A stretch of 64,000 nucleotides of DNA from Gorsachius magnificus (taxonomy: Eukaryota; Chordata; Aves; Pelecaniformes; Ardeidae), in NCBI GenBank assembly GCA_034008185.1, contig CM067091.1, forward strand, positions 6,365,799-6,429,798, in the 5' to 3' direction. The translations under genes and the position numbers were made by a program. This document shows, piece by piece, positions 34,379 to 48,300 of this stretch. How positions within the stretch are numbered: the first letter of the stretch is position 1; each line of letters starts with the position of its first letter. The notes under the pieces are model-generated. The model saw nothing but the letters and a program-made list of their open reading frames with translations. It did no database searches and had not been told where the DNA came from.

Positions 34379-37300
34379 CCTTCCACCCCCCCTCGCTGGC
34401 CTGGCCCCGAGCAGGGGGACAAGGGGTCTCCCCAGGGGAGGGGGAGAGCGGGGAGGGGACACACGACACGGTGACACCGCCTCCATCTCCGAGCCCCTCC
34501 GCAGCCCCCGCACCAGCAAGTGCCGGTATTTTCCCGGGGTCCCCCCCCGCCCCGCGCTGGCAGGGAAGGGTTAACCCCACACGCACACCCTGCACACACG
34601 CACACGCGGGGGGGGCACCCCCCCCACACCACCACCCCCAGCCCGGCGGGGCCTCCTTCGCCTGGGGAGGGGACAGCGCCGGAGCCGGTCCCAGCCGCGC
34701 CATGGGGCTCCGCCTGCGGGGGGGGCTGGGGAGGGGGTGCCCCCCACCCCCGAGCCCGGGGGGGGAGAAGGGGGGGAAGGAAGAGGGTGCTGAGGGTCCA
34801 CAAGGAATCCCCCCCCGCATCGGGAATGGCCCTTGCACCCTGCTAAGGAGACACCCCTCCCTCCCCAAATCTACCCCCAATCCTGGGAATATTTGCACTG
34901 AACCCCCCCCCCAAAAAAAAAATCACAGGTGGAAAGTGGCGTTTACTGGGGTGCACTTGGAGTGGCCCCAGGGGGATGCAGGGGGACACAGGGATGAAAC
35001 TGGGGTGTCGTGTACCCCCCCTCCCCCATTGCTCCAGCCTGGTGCGATCCAGGTCCCCAGCAGGGAGCAAGGGTTACCTGTGCTGAGTTTGTGAGACCTC
35101 AGCCTTTACCTGCTTGGGACCGAGCCCTGGCCTGGAGCAGGGAGAGGGGGAGAGGAGGAAGGCCCAGGCCATAGGATGTGAATTTGAGGCAATTTCAGCC
35201 ATTTTGACTATTTTGTTGCTAAATGCCTTGTGGAAATAGAGCAGCTGAGGTTTTAACACACACCCCCCCCCAACCATTCCAGGACCAGTGTTCCAAAACC
35301 CGCTTGAAATTCACCCAAATTCACCTCGCTCTTAACTGCTCTTCCAGGACCTCCCCATCCCCCTGCAACCAAGCAGCCTCCAGCCACCCTGGCTCCCTCC
35401 CGGACTGATCTGCTGGGGGGTTTAAGCCGGCAGGGAGATGCCCCCCCCGGGTTTCCATGGCTCTGAGGGTGCCGATGGCTTGACGAAAGCCGGGGGAAGC
35501 AAGGACAGCTGGGGATTTGCTTTTTATCTCATTCAAAAATAGCTGCCCTCGCGCTGGGGGCCGGATCCTGCGCAGAGGGGGTCAAGCAGCCGCCTCCCAG
35601 CCGGACCTGAAGGATCCAGGGGTGCATCCGTATCACAGCCCCCCCCATCTCACCCCAGCCCCACAGCCACGCGCTATGGGGCAGAGGGTCCCTGGGGAGA
35701 GTCTACACAGAGGAGAAAGAAGGATCATATAGGGCTCCCACGGTAACCCTATAGAGATCGGGTCTGGGAGGGGTATGGATGCATCTGGGCTTCTATAGGG
35801 ACAAGGGTTGCGGGCAGCCCCCATCCCCAAATCTGCCATGACTCGTTTCCCCAGTGCCAGCCCAGGGGGGACACAGCTTGGTCCCAGCAGAGGGAGGTGA
35901 TGGGGGTCCCAGGGTTGAGAGGGGTGATGAGGGTTTGGAGATGGAACAGGGACCCCAGGACCCCACCAGCGGGCACTCCCGGCCATCGGCCCCAGCGTTT
36001 CGTGTTCACCGCGGACCTTGATTTAATGTCACACAATTAAGGCACGCGGTGAATGCCAAAGGGGGGGCCGGCCTGGGCTGGAGGGGGTTGGGGGGCCGTG
36101 CTCACCAAAGGAGGAGCGTGGAGATGCCAAAAAGCCTGAGCAGCAGCACCCCATCGCCACGGGCTGGTAAGGGAATGCGCTGCAGGACCCCCAGGGAGGA
36201 ACGGGGCTGGGAGGGGTCCAGCACCCCCAGCCTCCCCCCAACCCCTCCAGTCTCCTCATCTACCTCCAACTCTGCAGCCCTGTTTGTGCTCCCACGCCCC
36301 CCACCCCACCGGCTGCCATCAGGGCAGACCAGGACCCCCAGCTGCCCCCCACCCTGACCCCACCCCCAGCTCTACCAAGGAGAGAGGATGCCAAGCCCAG
36401 GGCACTCCCAAATCCCCCCCCCCCCAACCCACAGAGCCCCAACCACAGACCCTTCCTGTATTTTCCCTCTCCAGGAGTGGGTGCTGGAGCTGATGGGGTG
36501 GGAAGGGGGAACTTGGGACATTTGGGAGGAAGGGAGCAGCCAAAAGCCCTCAAGAAGCCTTCCTTAATGAGGAAGAGGAGAATGAGGAGCAACCCGGCTG
36601 TGTGGCTGCACTAAGACTCTTCTCCTGGTGAATCGGGAGCAATGGGGAGGCATCGGCCCCCATCCCACCACCCACCCCTCCAGCTTGGTGCCCAGCTGCT
36701 CCCCACCGACGGAGGAAGAGACACAGTGACAGCTCTGGGGTTTTATTTCAGCCAAACTTTGTGGAGATGCTTTTGCAGCCCCGGCGTTCCTCTCAGCCAC
36801 CGTTTCTCCAGCATTTCCAGCTGCCTCTGGCATACACCCGCCGACCTCAAGCCGAAGCCCGGAGTGGCTGCTCATGCCCCACGTTGCCAGGGGCCACATT
36901 TCGGATGGAGGTCTTGTCCACCGTGGTCCTTTGTGCTGGAGAAGGGCTGGATAAATCACTCCTGCAAGGGAGAGCATCGCTGACCTGCCCTGTCTCAGCC
37001 GGCCTTTCCTGCAGCTCCAGGTTTATCCATGTTTGTCCCAGAGAGGTGCTTTTTGGGTGCTCAGGGTTACAGCTCCCCGAGGACTAATCCAGGAACCCGC
37101 TTGTCACCAAAGGCTGCAGCAGAGCTGATGCCTGCTCCCTCCAAGGATGCTTTTTGCTGCTTTCCCTGCACAGAGCACAAGGAGACTGCTTTTCCCCATG
37201 TCCTGCTCTCCCCTGTCAAGAAATTGGGCCAGGACCGGTGTCTCATCACTGTAGATTTTCTGCTGCCGATGTCCCCACTGTCCCCCAAGGCTTGTGCCTG

Positions 37301-38494
37301 CCAGCGTCCCTCAGCAGGCCAGCTTGGTGCTGAGCCCCGTGTCTCTCCTGGGACCCACTCGCTCCCGGCAGCACGAAGCCACATCTGCTGCATCCTCCTC
37401 CTCCCATGGACCCTGTGCACCCCAACTGCCCTGTCCCTCCCGGGAGCCCGGGGCACCCCCTGCCCTCCAGAAAGCAGTGAAGGCGACGGAGATGCCAAGC
37501 CCCTGGACAGACGGCATCGCAGGCAACGTGCTCCCTCCTCATACCCAAATCTGTGCATTCTCATCCCAAAACTTGGGGAGTGCAGGACCAGGCATCACAC
37601 TCCATCTCCTCCTGGCCACCAAAACAAGGCCTGGATGAAGGAGCCAACGATGGCCATTAAACACCCGTAAAGCCCCAAAAAGAGGGTCTGGCTGAGGGAT
37701 GGACTGAGTCTGGCTGCTTGGCTCACCACTGGACAGCCCCTGGGGTGGGGGGTGACCCACGGGGCCGGGGCTGTCCTGGGGTGGCCGAGAGGGGAAGGGC
37801 TGTTTGTCAATAAAAGATCTCGTCTGTAAATGCCCGGCACAGGGGAATGAGACATCCTCCAAGCTGGCTCTGGGAACAACGCTAACTCCTTTGGGCTCTC
37901 AGCACCCCTGCACCCTGCTCACCTCCAGCAGCCTGAGGACGTGGGTGCTCCCCCATACCCACGAGTGTGGTGGGTCGGGGGCAGTTGCACCCCGGGCTGG
38001 TCTCTTCCCCCTCCCAAGGGACCCACCTGGGCACCCATGGGCATCAGAAGAGCTGCAGGTCCCCCAGGAGCTGCACCCAGCGGGGGCTGTCAAAGCATCC
38101 AGCCCTGCAGAGCCTCCGCAGCCTCCTGGGGGGGGTCCCTGCACCCCTCACCCTCCTCCAGGAAAAGGAGCCAGGCTCCAGCCCAGCGCATCCAGCATCG
38201 CCCAAGGAGGAGCTGGATGCTCAGAGCCCCCACATTCCCCTCCCCCCCAGGGACACTGGGCAGGGCAGAGATTTCGGGGTCCCTGCAGGACCACACTCGG
38301 TGACTCGAGGCCATGGAGGGAGGGCTGCAGCGATGGCACCAGGCTCCTCCGTACTGCTCAGCCTCTGCCCCAGCCTGGAGCCAGCAAAAATGCTCATTTT
38401 TAAAAGAACCATGTCCTTCCCTGCAAGCACCGCTGCCTCACCGCTGCTCTGCATCCCCAAAATGGCTCAGAGAGGCTGGGAGAGCATTGCACGG

Positions 38495-38833
38495 GGGTGC
38501 AGAGCGGTGCACAGCCAGGCACAGGGGTGCACAACCTTTCACAGGGGTGCACAACCATGCAGAGCGGTGCGCAACCAGGCACAGGTGCACAACCAACGCA
38601 CAACCGGGCACGGCAGTACATGACCACGCACAGCCCTGCACGGTAGTGCAGCACAGCAGGCAGGACAGCAGGCGCAGGACAGCAGGCAGGACAGGAGGAC
38701 AACAGGCAGCGGTGCAGGACAGCAGGAAGGACAGCATGCAGGACAGGAGGACAACAGGCAGCGGTGCAGGACAGCAGGAAGGACAGCAGGCAGGACAGGA
38801 GGACAACAGGCAGAGGTGCAGGACAGCAGGCAG
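38495..38833. repeat. Two adjacent minisatellites (about 20 bp and 52 bp units)
   Basis: 38495-38640 contains about seven units of CACAGGGGTGCACAACCAGG. 38645-38833 contains three copies of a 52-bp unit in which ACAGGAGGACAACAGGCAG starts at 38691, 38743 and 38795, with GGACAGCAGG sub-repeats. The second array reads as CCPAVLPAVL-like frames on the minus strand, an artefact of the repeat. Confidence 0.85.
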
Positions 38834-41399
38834 CCCTTCCGTAGTGATCCCCAGCCCCACACCTGGCTGCTCCTGCACCCGCTGCCATTTCCCTTTTCCA
38901 AGCAAACAAAGCAGGAGCAGAGCTGCGGACGATGCCAGCAGCGCGAGCAGCACGGGGTGGCTCAGCTGCAGCATGGAAAACTGTCCTCAAACCCCCTTGC
39001 CTGGATTCTGCTGCCTCCAGGGCTGAGCTGAGCTGCGTTTCCTTCCGTGGGGTCAGGGGGGTTTGCAAAAGGTTTGGCAAACCCCCAATCAGTCCCTGCA
39101 CGGACCCGCAGTGCGAAGGCCGAGCCCGGGTTTATGTGACTTCAGGAGCTGCAGCAGCAAAGTGGTTTTTCTTTCGATGGCACCCGGTGAGCGCAGCCCC
39201 TGGCTCGCATCCGTCCTCTGCTTCCCAGCCACCTCCTCCTAAAGCGTAACACCAGGGGGTAAAAACCAGACGGGGAGCCCTTTTCCCCACGCAGCCCAGG
39301 GAACTGTGCAAATATTTTGCCTTCCCCCCCCAAACTAGCAGCAATAAACACCTTCTTGCTCTTACCTGCACCACGCTCACGGGGAGGCAGGCGTTGCTTG
39401 CTGTTGGCGCCTTCAGGTTGTAATTACAGGTGGGGTTTTTTTTAGCTCATATCCTGAACTCTGCCACACTGGCTGAAAGTGAAGCCTCATCAGATGCATT
39501 AGAAAGTTCCCATTTTTGTCCCAGTTTAGACCAGAATGGGACCGGGTCCAGACTGAAACTGTTCTCCCCCTAGTCCTGCCCTCCGAGCATCCTCGGCAGA
39601 AGCAGCTACCTCCAAGTCACGCATCAAACACCCACTTTTCTGCACATCCGAGCTGCCCCTTCTTTCCAAGGACTATTTCTACTCTCCAGGACATTCACTT
39701 GGCCTCTTCCTTTAAAAAAAAACCCTCCTGATATTTAGCATCAGGCCCTGTTTTGGTGTTATCCTTTCCTTTCCCCTCTGCAGGTCTCCCAAACAGCAAA
39801 GGGGGAGCACGGCCTGCCAGCGATGTACAAAACTACCTATTTTTCCCTCCCCAGTTTGGAGTGAAACGGGACTGTTTCAGGTCTGCAGGCTTTGCCTTAG
39901 CTCTCTTAGCTCTCATGCAGCTAAACACAAGGGGAAATTTAAGCAGCTGCACACAACAGTGGTGCGGAGTCATCCCAGGTTAGAGGACATGGATCTACAG
40001 CTTGTGACTGAAGCGATTGGGCACTTGTATTTATTTTTTTAATGTAAAAATAATAGCAGGTCCTATACCTGCACCTGAAGTATTGAGGTTTTCAAATCAC
40101 ACCTTCCTGTTCCTCTCATGTCTCTCTTGGGTCCTTGCCTGAAGACCAAAAAGGGGGAACAAAGTGTCGGACCAACAGCGAAACCAAGCATGCAAACCCC
40201 TGCCAGAAATCACCCCCCCAGCTTTTTTTTTTTTTTAACTTGCAATTAAGATCATCTCAAAATACAAATTGTTTAATTTGGGCCTTGAATCAAGTCAAGC
40301 TTTCTGCCCTTATTGCCTCCAGCTTGGCAAACCATGCAGGTTTTTTACTCCCTCTGAAAATGCATGACAATACCAGCAAGGAATTGGGGCTTTGGGCCAG
40401 CTCGGAGGCAAAAAGTAGCCAAAGCCATCTGAGAATTAAGAGTGAAATTCTGGAGAAAACAAGTAAATGTCCCAATAAAATGCAAGTGGCCACACAACTG
40501 CTTTTGACCTGCAGAAACACTCGCCCAACCACCCCAGGGAAGCAGCCTGGGTCCTTACCCCACACAGACAGGGCTATTTGGAGTGGGGTTGCGCTCATCC
40601 GCTTTTCAGAAGCAAGAATTAGTCAATAAAAGAACAAAAATTAAGCCCGTACAGGGCGTGCAAGCGTTTGCCCAGCAGCGTGGGAGCAGGGGAAGTGGGG
40701 CTCACCAGGCTGATTTTCTGCCCAAGGTGAGAAGAACAGAGCCCGGCTGGTTCCAGATGTTTCCCAACTGCGATTTAATAATTGGAATATTTTCTACAGA
40801 GCGCAATTTTCCTTGATGACTGCCCAGTAGGTACTGACAATTAAAGCGGTGTTTGAGTGCTGAGACAGTAGATTTGTTTGTGCCTCTTTTATTTATTCCC
40901 TCTCAAGTGCCAAAACAAGAAAACCTGGAGTTTTTTTTTTTTTGATTTCTTGACCTCAAGCAGTTTTCCCAGGGGAGAGTGTTTGGGATGCGAGCAGGCA
41001 GCTGCATTTCACACACCTGGAAGGAGCTGGAAAATCCCCAACTTACCCATGAAATGGGAACAAATCCCGAGCAGCAAGGCCAGCCGAGCACTGCCCCTCT
41101 CGCCACCAGGCATCTTCCCACCTCAAGGAGCGAAAACAATCCCAGCATGCCGGGACCAAACCCTGGTGCCAGGGCAGGACCAAGCTTGGGATGCCTGGAG
41201 ATGGGTAACAGGACCCTGCGTCAAACCCAAGGAGAAACCACAACTTCACTCCTTATTTTAAAGGAATTAAATACAGCAGTGAAGGCCCAAGTTGCCGTGC
41301 AGAGCAGAGACGAGGAGGTGTGCGTCCTCGCTACGCCACAGAGTGGGCAGCGCTGGAAAGGGAGCAGCAGACAACAGTGATGCTCAACAGGATCTCACG

Positions 41400-42307
41400 T
41401 TTATTATTGAGAAGTGATTAATGGTGAAAAGAAAGGCAACGCCCATTCCTCATTGGCTTAACAAGAAACTGAAGAAACATATTCACTACACATTTTACAA
41501 TATTTTTTTTTTTGTCCAAAATTCATTTTCCTGTAAACAAAACAAGTTTTTACCACTGTTCTCAGCTTTCAAAATCAAATTAATCCAGGCTTAATCTGTA
41601 AATCCGTATAATGCACAAGAACAGAACATTTCTTAGGACTCCTAGTACTTGACTTTGAGTAACAAAGGGTCAGAGAAAAATGAACCACCTTTAAGACACA
41701 ACCTCATGGACAATTTCTGTTCAATTCTTCTTAGGCCAAAACCCCAACTTCCTCATAGAACTCCTCCTCTTCCAGGCCGGGGGGGAGGGTGGGGGGCAGG
41801 GAGAAAAAAGAAAAAGTTACTCCACTTTCCATGGTGGATGTTACAACTCGGTGTTCCAAGTGCAAATGTCAAAAACAGGGGAAGGAGGCGCGAGGGGGTG
41901 GAAGGAAGGGAAGCAGCGGGGTTTAAAAATTAGAGAGAGAGAAAAAAAAGGCATATGCCACTTACGGACTTTAAAATCCGAAAAAACATAGTAAAAAGAC
42001 AAAAACCAAAGCGTATGCTCTGAAATCACAACCAAAGCCAAAAGAAAGGGGACAGTTTTTACCTATACTCTACCTAGAAGGGATTTTTTTTGTTGTTTTT
42101 GTTTTTTTTAAGTCCTATGTCTTGTGAAATTCCAATACTTTTTTTTCTTTTTTTAAACTGCAAGTTTGTAAGAGTCTTTTTTTAAGTCAATGAAATTAAG
42201 AAAAAAAAGTCCTAATTCTCTCTGGGATGTTTTTGCTCTTTCTTTCTCTTTCTGAAAGACAGCGGGGATGCAATCTCCGCTGCAGTCTCTGTGGGAGCAA
42301 TGGCCTT
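41400..42307 (-). other. YTHDF2: YTHDF2 3'UTR and poly(A) signal
   Basis: The region between the YTHDF2 stop and a minus-strand AATAAA (complement of 41400-41405) is about 900 nt and U-rich, with several long T/A tracts, as expected for a conserved vertebrate 3'UTR. Cleavage is expected roughly 15-25 nt further left. Confidence 0.75.
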
Positions 42308-45300
42308 TTACTTGACACGGCCTTGGCGTTCCTGCAAAAGAAAAAGGAGAAGAACACGTTAGCAGGGAGCAATTTTATTCATCGCTTTCACACATCAGCA
42401 TTTCAACCTGTGAATCTGCGGTGGAGGCCCGTCCCATGCAAGCAAAGCCCGAGAAAGAGTATTCCTGTTTGCAGAGGAGGGGCTGCGACTGCGTCGTTGC
42501 CATAGCTGTATGCATCGCACTGCTTGGGTCTGCCAGCTCATCACGTTTCCCCTTTACAAGGGCTGGCGATACACTGCAGCTCCGCTCCTCTTCCTCTCCT
42601 TCGCTGCGTGTCCAGAGAAGGGTGACGGAGCTGGTGAGGGGTCTGGAGCCCAAGGCTGCTGGGGAGCGGCTGGGGGAGCTGGGGGTGTTCAGCCTGGAGA
42701 AGAGGAGGCTGAGGGGAGCCCTTATCGCTCCCTACAACTGCCTGACAGGAGGGGGGAGCGTCGGGCTCTGCTCCCAGGCGATGGGACAAGGGGAAACGGC
42801 CTCAAGTTGTGCCAGGGCAGGTTTAGGTTGGACATTAGGAAAAATTTCTTCCCCAAAAGGGCTGTCAGGCACTAGAAGGGGCTGCCCAGGGAAGGGGTCA
42901 AGTCCTCATCCTGGAGGGATTTAAAAGCCAGGCAGACAAGGTGCTTAGGGACATGGTTTAGTGGTGGGATGGCAGGGGTAGGTTAAGGGTTGGACTTGAT
43001 CTTAAGGGTCTTTTCCAACCTAAACAATTCTGTGATTCTATGATTCCTTGCTCGCGGCAGCATCCTTTGGCGGAGTTATGGGCTCTCCCCAGGACAGACA
43101 TCAGCAGGTTGCTCCAAACTAGAGGCTTAACAGCATAAAGAACAATGGCGGGGGGGGAGGGGGGAATGGGACAGGCACACCAAACCCACAAACCCAACAC
43201 GGACAAACTGAGGAACAATTGGTGGGAAAAAAGTGAGTCTAGGTCAGTGCTGAAGTTTGCAGCTGCAGCCTGTGTGGGCTGGGAACAGGAGGGACAAAGC
43301 TCCCCCGTTCTGGGCACAGACCTCCAGCATCCCTGAGACACTTCAATCTCAGCCACTGCCAGGCTGGAAACCAGCAAAGCAGAGCTCTGGGCTGGAGAAG
43401 ACTCGGGCAGCTTTGGGAGCAGCACTCAGGACTGCTGCAGGGATCAGGCAGAGCCCCTGCATCGGGGAGAAGGAAGAGGAAGTGAGGAACGAAGCGGGGC
43501 TTGCGGCACAGCTCTGCCTGTGTCCAGCTGCTGCCAGCACGGGGCAGCCCGGCTCCCCGGGCATTGCACAGACCCACGGCTTCACCTGAGCTCGCATGGA
43601 GCATTTGGGACTGAGCTAGCCCACAGCTCCAGCAGAACACCTCAACGATAACTCTGAAACCGGAAACCCAAGGTTCTTTCCCCCAACCGTGCCACCCCTT
43701 GGGTTTCACATCTCTCTTCCAGCACTGAAGGAACACGCTGTCCAGACAAACATTTGCACCAAGCTGAACAGGCAGCACAGCACCAAATACACCCAGGCAT
43801 CAAGGGCTACCGCACCTCCTCTTGTGCCACGCCAGTGGCTCTTCTTTGTTAAATCCAGACACAGCAGCTTTGCACAGAACTGAGCCTAGCCTCTCCCAAA
43901 GGGTTAAGAGATGCTGCCCAGCCCACCTTCAGAGCGCCATTTCTAGCTCACATGACACCACCTCAAAAACAAAACCTGTCAACAGCTAAAGGGCTCTTGG
44001 CTGATGCTCCTCCCAGTCTCTTAACTGTGTCTTCTCCGAGCGCAAGGCAAGTCCCTGCAGTCTCTTCTGTGAAGGGCACTATGGTGTTTTGGCTCTAGCT
44101 CCTACGCTCAGTGGTGGAGCGAGTTACTCGCCACCTAAGCCAGCCTCGAGAGATGCCAAGTCCATCTCACCTCCGCAGCAAAGCAACACCTGCAGTAGGT
44201 GCATGCTGGCAGAGCAAGACAATGTGGGTTCTCCCTTGTGTTAACTTGTGTCACTTAGAGAGAGGGGACAACTGTCAGGGCTCTGACAAACTGAAATCTG
44301 GTTGTTTCAGCTCAGGATGCTTCCCTGCGAGTCTGCTGCTCTGCCCGGGGCTGAGCAGAGCTGCCTGCCCACCTGCCCCACGTTAACCTGGTGATCAGAG
44401 GCACCATCCCTTCCACCTTGGCAGCTCACTGGCAGGGGAAGCATGCAACCTTTGCCAGAAGCATGTGGGTTGCTTGAAGAAATGTCCTCTGCCACCACTG
44501 CTAAATCCATGCAGAGCTTGTCTCTGAGAAGCTTCGATCCCAGGCTAACAGCATGTAACGCCACCGATACTTAAAAACCTTCACAAAAAAGGAGGCCTTG
44601 CATCCAGCTTAAACCAATACCCCAGGCTTTGGCAGCCCCAGCCACATGCACATGGTGACCCAAGAAGGCTTCAGCTCCAACTCCCCTGCACAAGCTGGAA
44701 GGCAAAGCAAGCCCTGGGTGATACCATGCACAGATTGCCTTCTGGGGAGAGGGATTAGACAAAGGCACACATTCTCTTCAAGAATATTTGCCTCACATAA
44801 GTCGACTTAATTCTCCTCTTCTCCAGTAAGTCTGCCCAAATCTGTTGCAGGTGCTATTTGTTGCTAAAACACACCATTGCACAACAGCAACCCCCCCCCC
44901 CCCCAACCCTACCATGGTGGGAAGCAAAGCCAGTCTTGGACGTGAAGTAAAACAAGTGCTGCAGGGAAAGCCACAAATCAAAAGGAAGGTGCCAAGCCCT
45001 GTTCCTTCTCTGCTGCCTGGCTCGGCAGCCAGCACGTTACGTTAAACAAGGACAGATGGCAACGTGACGCATTCCTTCGGGAAGGAGCTGCAACTGCCTG
45101 AGCTAATGCCTCAGTCTTCCCAAATGCAGACATGGGATAAGCTGGTGGCCAGGTTCAATCGCACATCTCGCCCCCCCCCCCCCACCCCACCCCCGCCAAC
45201 CAGGGCCAGTATCCCAGGCTGGCTGCAGACGGTGCCCAAGGGTCCTGCTGAGCACATCGCCCTGTTAGCCGACCAGATGGACCCCAATTAGTCACCACTT

Positions 45301-48300
45301 CTCCCTGCTGTGAAGGTGAAGCTGCTCCCGAGGCGAGTGTATGGTTAACACAGGGAGCACGAAACCAGACCCAGCCTTGGTGCAGAAGTGACACTCACTC
45401 CTCCTCCAAATCCCAGTGTGCCATCACCTTCAAAAGAGAGGCTAGAGCACATGTCCCCAAGCTAGAGAGGAGACCAGAGAAATGCCCAAAGTGAACATCT
45501 TAATTTCAGGGTGGATTATACCCCAATTTTTCTCAACCGTCTTCTGTTTAAAACCTCCTGCTATTCAGCCTCAAAATACTGGCGCAGATCTACCCACTCC
45601 CCTCCACCAGTGCTGCAAACAGCATCCTAAGGAGTCTGTAACAGAAAAAAAATGCAACATGACATCTAACCACACTAGCTGTGAGCTCTCGAGAGGATGA
45701 CTTCAACACCTACATCGGGCTGTCCTGCTGTCCACAAAGAGCAGGGCTTTAGGCACAGCCAAGCACCCCAGGAGCTGCAGAGGCAGCCAGCCAAGGGCTC
45801 TGCCCAGCCAAGCAGGTGCTGTTGAGGGCACTGCTGCCAGGGCTCGATGGCAGGGAAGGAACAGCTCTCTGCTCTCCACTAATTTCAATATTGCTTTTCT
45901 TGCTCTTCTCTGGGAGATTCAGAGCCGCTCTCTTGCGTCTCCTCCTGGGAAAGGGGGATAGCCAGGGCCGGAAGGGTTTTTTCCGCCATCTAATCTGCCA
46001 GCCCAACTGCAGTACATCCCATGGAACACATCGTGATCCTCAGAGTGTTGTGGAGTTACAAGCGAGCACCCAAATCATAGCAAAGCAGCAAGTGGATCTA
46101 CCAGAACACATAGCAAAGGTCAGTGGTGTTGCAAACATTCACCCTTCCCAGCTCATCTTCCTTTGAAATCACGGGCTGTGTGTTACACCATCCCACAGCT
46201 CACCCAGCTACAGGACAGCCCAGGAGAAGGCAGAGCAGCATCTGCACACACACGCTGGGCTTTGCTCTGGCACAGAGTCCCTGGAGGGCAGTGAGATTCC
46301 ATGGGAAAGTGTTTTATTCTCTTCGGCTGCTCTTTCGTTAGACCTGGGACATGTAGTCTTGATCGACGTAGGAGGAGCAAGAAAAAGTCACCAGCTCTGA
46401 CTCTCATCTCCATCTATCAAATCCCTCAGAGAGAGGAGGGGCAGGAGCATGGCAGCACCGAAATGGCTGAAGCGCAAAGCGATACGCCGATTGCTAGAAA
46501 GACGCATGCCATCGCTCAAATCAAGTGCTGACACCCACACATCACTGCGAGCATGCTTCTGGGCTGGTGGTGTGTAGAGGCACCAGGCTCAGACAAGGCA
46601 AGCATGGGTAAGTAGGAGCCCTCTGTAATCAACCTGCTTAAGCCACTTCAGTCACGTCACTGCTGTCCCTGGGGGGCTGCCGCAATGTCACAAGCCAGGT
46701 CCTGATAATAGCAACTGAACGAGCTGGTGGAGAAGGCTGATGACAGATTATGTTATCTAGTCACACTGTGGGGAGCCAACAACAACAAAAGGCTCAAGAG
46801 TTTGTACAGAGAAACGATGACAGTAGGTGATAACACTGCACGTTTGCTCAGAGGCTCTTACCTTGATTAACAACTAATGTCCAACCGCAATACTCCTCTG
46901 GCAAAGGTAAGGATATTATTGCCACACTACAGATGGGGAAATAGGAGACTATAGTCAAAGGGAGGGCCTGGAGAAGAACCAAGAGCAGCCTCCCAGCTGA
47001 GCAGCACACAAACCACGGTTTATTTGGACCTGGAGCAGAGCGTAGCAGGCTGAAGACATCAGGCGGGCCAGGAAGCAATCTCAGTTTCACTGAGAAGGTC
47101 CTACAAGTTACTTGCCCAGTAAATGCCCACAAAGCAGATCACTTCATGAGAGTATGGTCTACGCTATCCCAGTATCATTCCCCAAAGGGCTGCGACACCC
47201 AGCAATCAATTACTGGCCTTAAGACACCCACATACCACTCTGGCTCACAGACACCTTGCTCAACAGCCCAACTCGGCCCACAACGCGGCATTTTGCTGTC
47301 TGAATTCTCCTCCCAACACTGCTGTTTACTGTGCACTGGATACAATCCTGGCAAACAACACAGTGGGATTTCCACGTGCCCGTGTCTCCGAGGCAAATGT
47401 CTGACTTGCCTTACAAACCAGCAGTTACGGCAGCCCGTTGCCTCAGCCGTGCCCAGCACAGCTGTCCCAGCAGGATCAGCTCAAGGCACAGTCACAGTCG
47501 GCACAAATGATGGACAATGCATCACTTTCTTATTAAGCTCATCTGCTTGATGAACAGCCTCGCATCCTAACTGATATACAAACCAAACATGAGGTTTTCC
47601 TGTTGTCAGCATTAGAAAGCCATCAGAGTTAGAGAGGAAAGCTACATCCTAGTCTGCCTCACTTAGGAAAGGGGATAAAAATCAGATACAGGGATATGGT
47701 TATAGTCAGACATCTTCATCCTACCTCTCATTCACGTAACAGAGCTCACCACCAAGAACAGAGACAGGAAATATGCAAACAGAAGTGACTCTGTCAGAGC
47801 AGGAAAACCCTTTTGTTTTACACATCAAAATCTAATGGAGCAAGACCAAATACCCACACAACCCCAAAGGGGCAAACTCGCATCACTGAAAATGCATGAG
47901 CCAAGCTGCGATGCAACTGTGCCCCGTAAGCCCCTGCAATTCAGACATTGCCCCCGAAAATGCAGAAAGCAGCAGGAAGAACCAGTGTCCCCTGCCACCA
48001 CACTGAGCACGCACGGCTGGGCAGTTAGGAAGTTCTGGTTTCCTCTCGAAACCCGAGCACACTACGGCGTTGCTACAAGCCAGTCACCTCATCATTTAGT
48101 CACAAGGATATGAAGTCACGGAGAATAAATATGGAAGAGCAAGACGCAATTCTTCGGGTACAGCTGTAAGCCAAAACATGCCTTAACATCAGGAAACATA
48201 AACACCACAGTGGCCATGCACTTTATGGGAGACCTTGAGTTTCCATGTCAAAGCAACTAGCTTGGGGCTAGGGGTAAGAAGGACATGAAGAGTGCCAGGA

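Larger units (their letters stand above)
34130..41399. other. Intergenic DNA between MsrA-like gene and YTHDF2
   Basis: No gene could be supported. The left half (34.1-39 kb) is GC-rich with tandem repeats. Base composition falls to a balanced level from about 39.4 kb rightward, marking an isochore-like boundary near the YTHDF2 3' end. OPRD1, which follows YTHDF2 in human, is absent here. A 35140-35280 segment of balanced composition resembles a non-coding conserved island, but this is a guess. Confidence 0.45.

Noticed and set aside
34681..35094. Plus-strand frame MGLRLRGGLGRG as a first exon
   Set aside because: It has no homology, no donor in a sensible phase, and composition identical to surrounding GC-rich DNA.
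38495..38833. CRISPR-like alternation of repeats and spacers
   Set aside because: Spacers are not unique and units are directly tandem; this is a vertebrate minisatellite.
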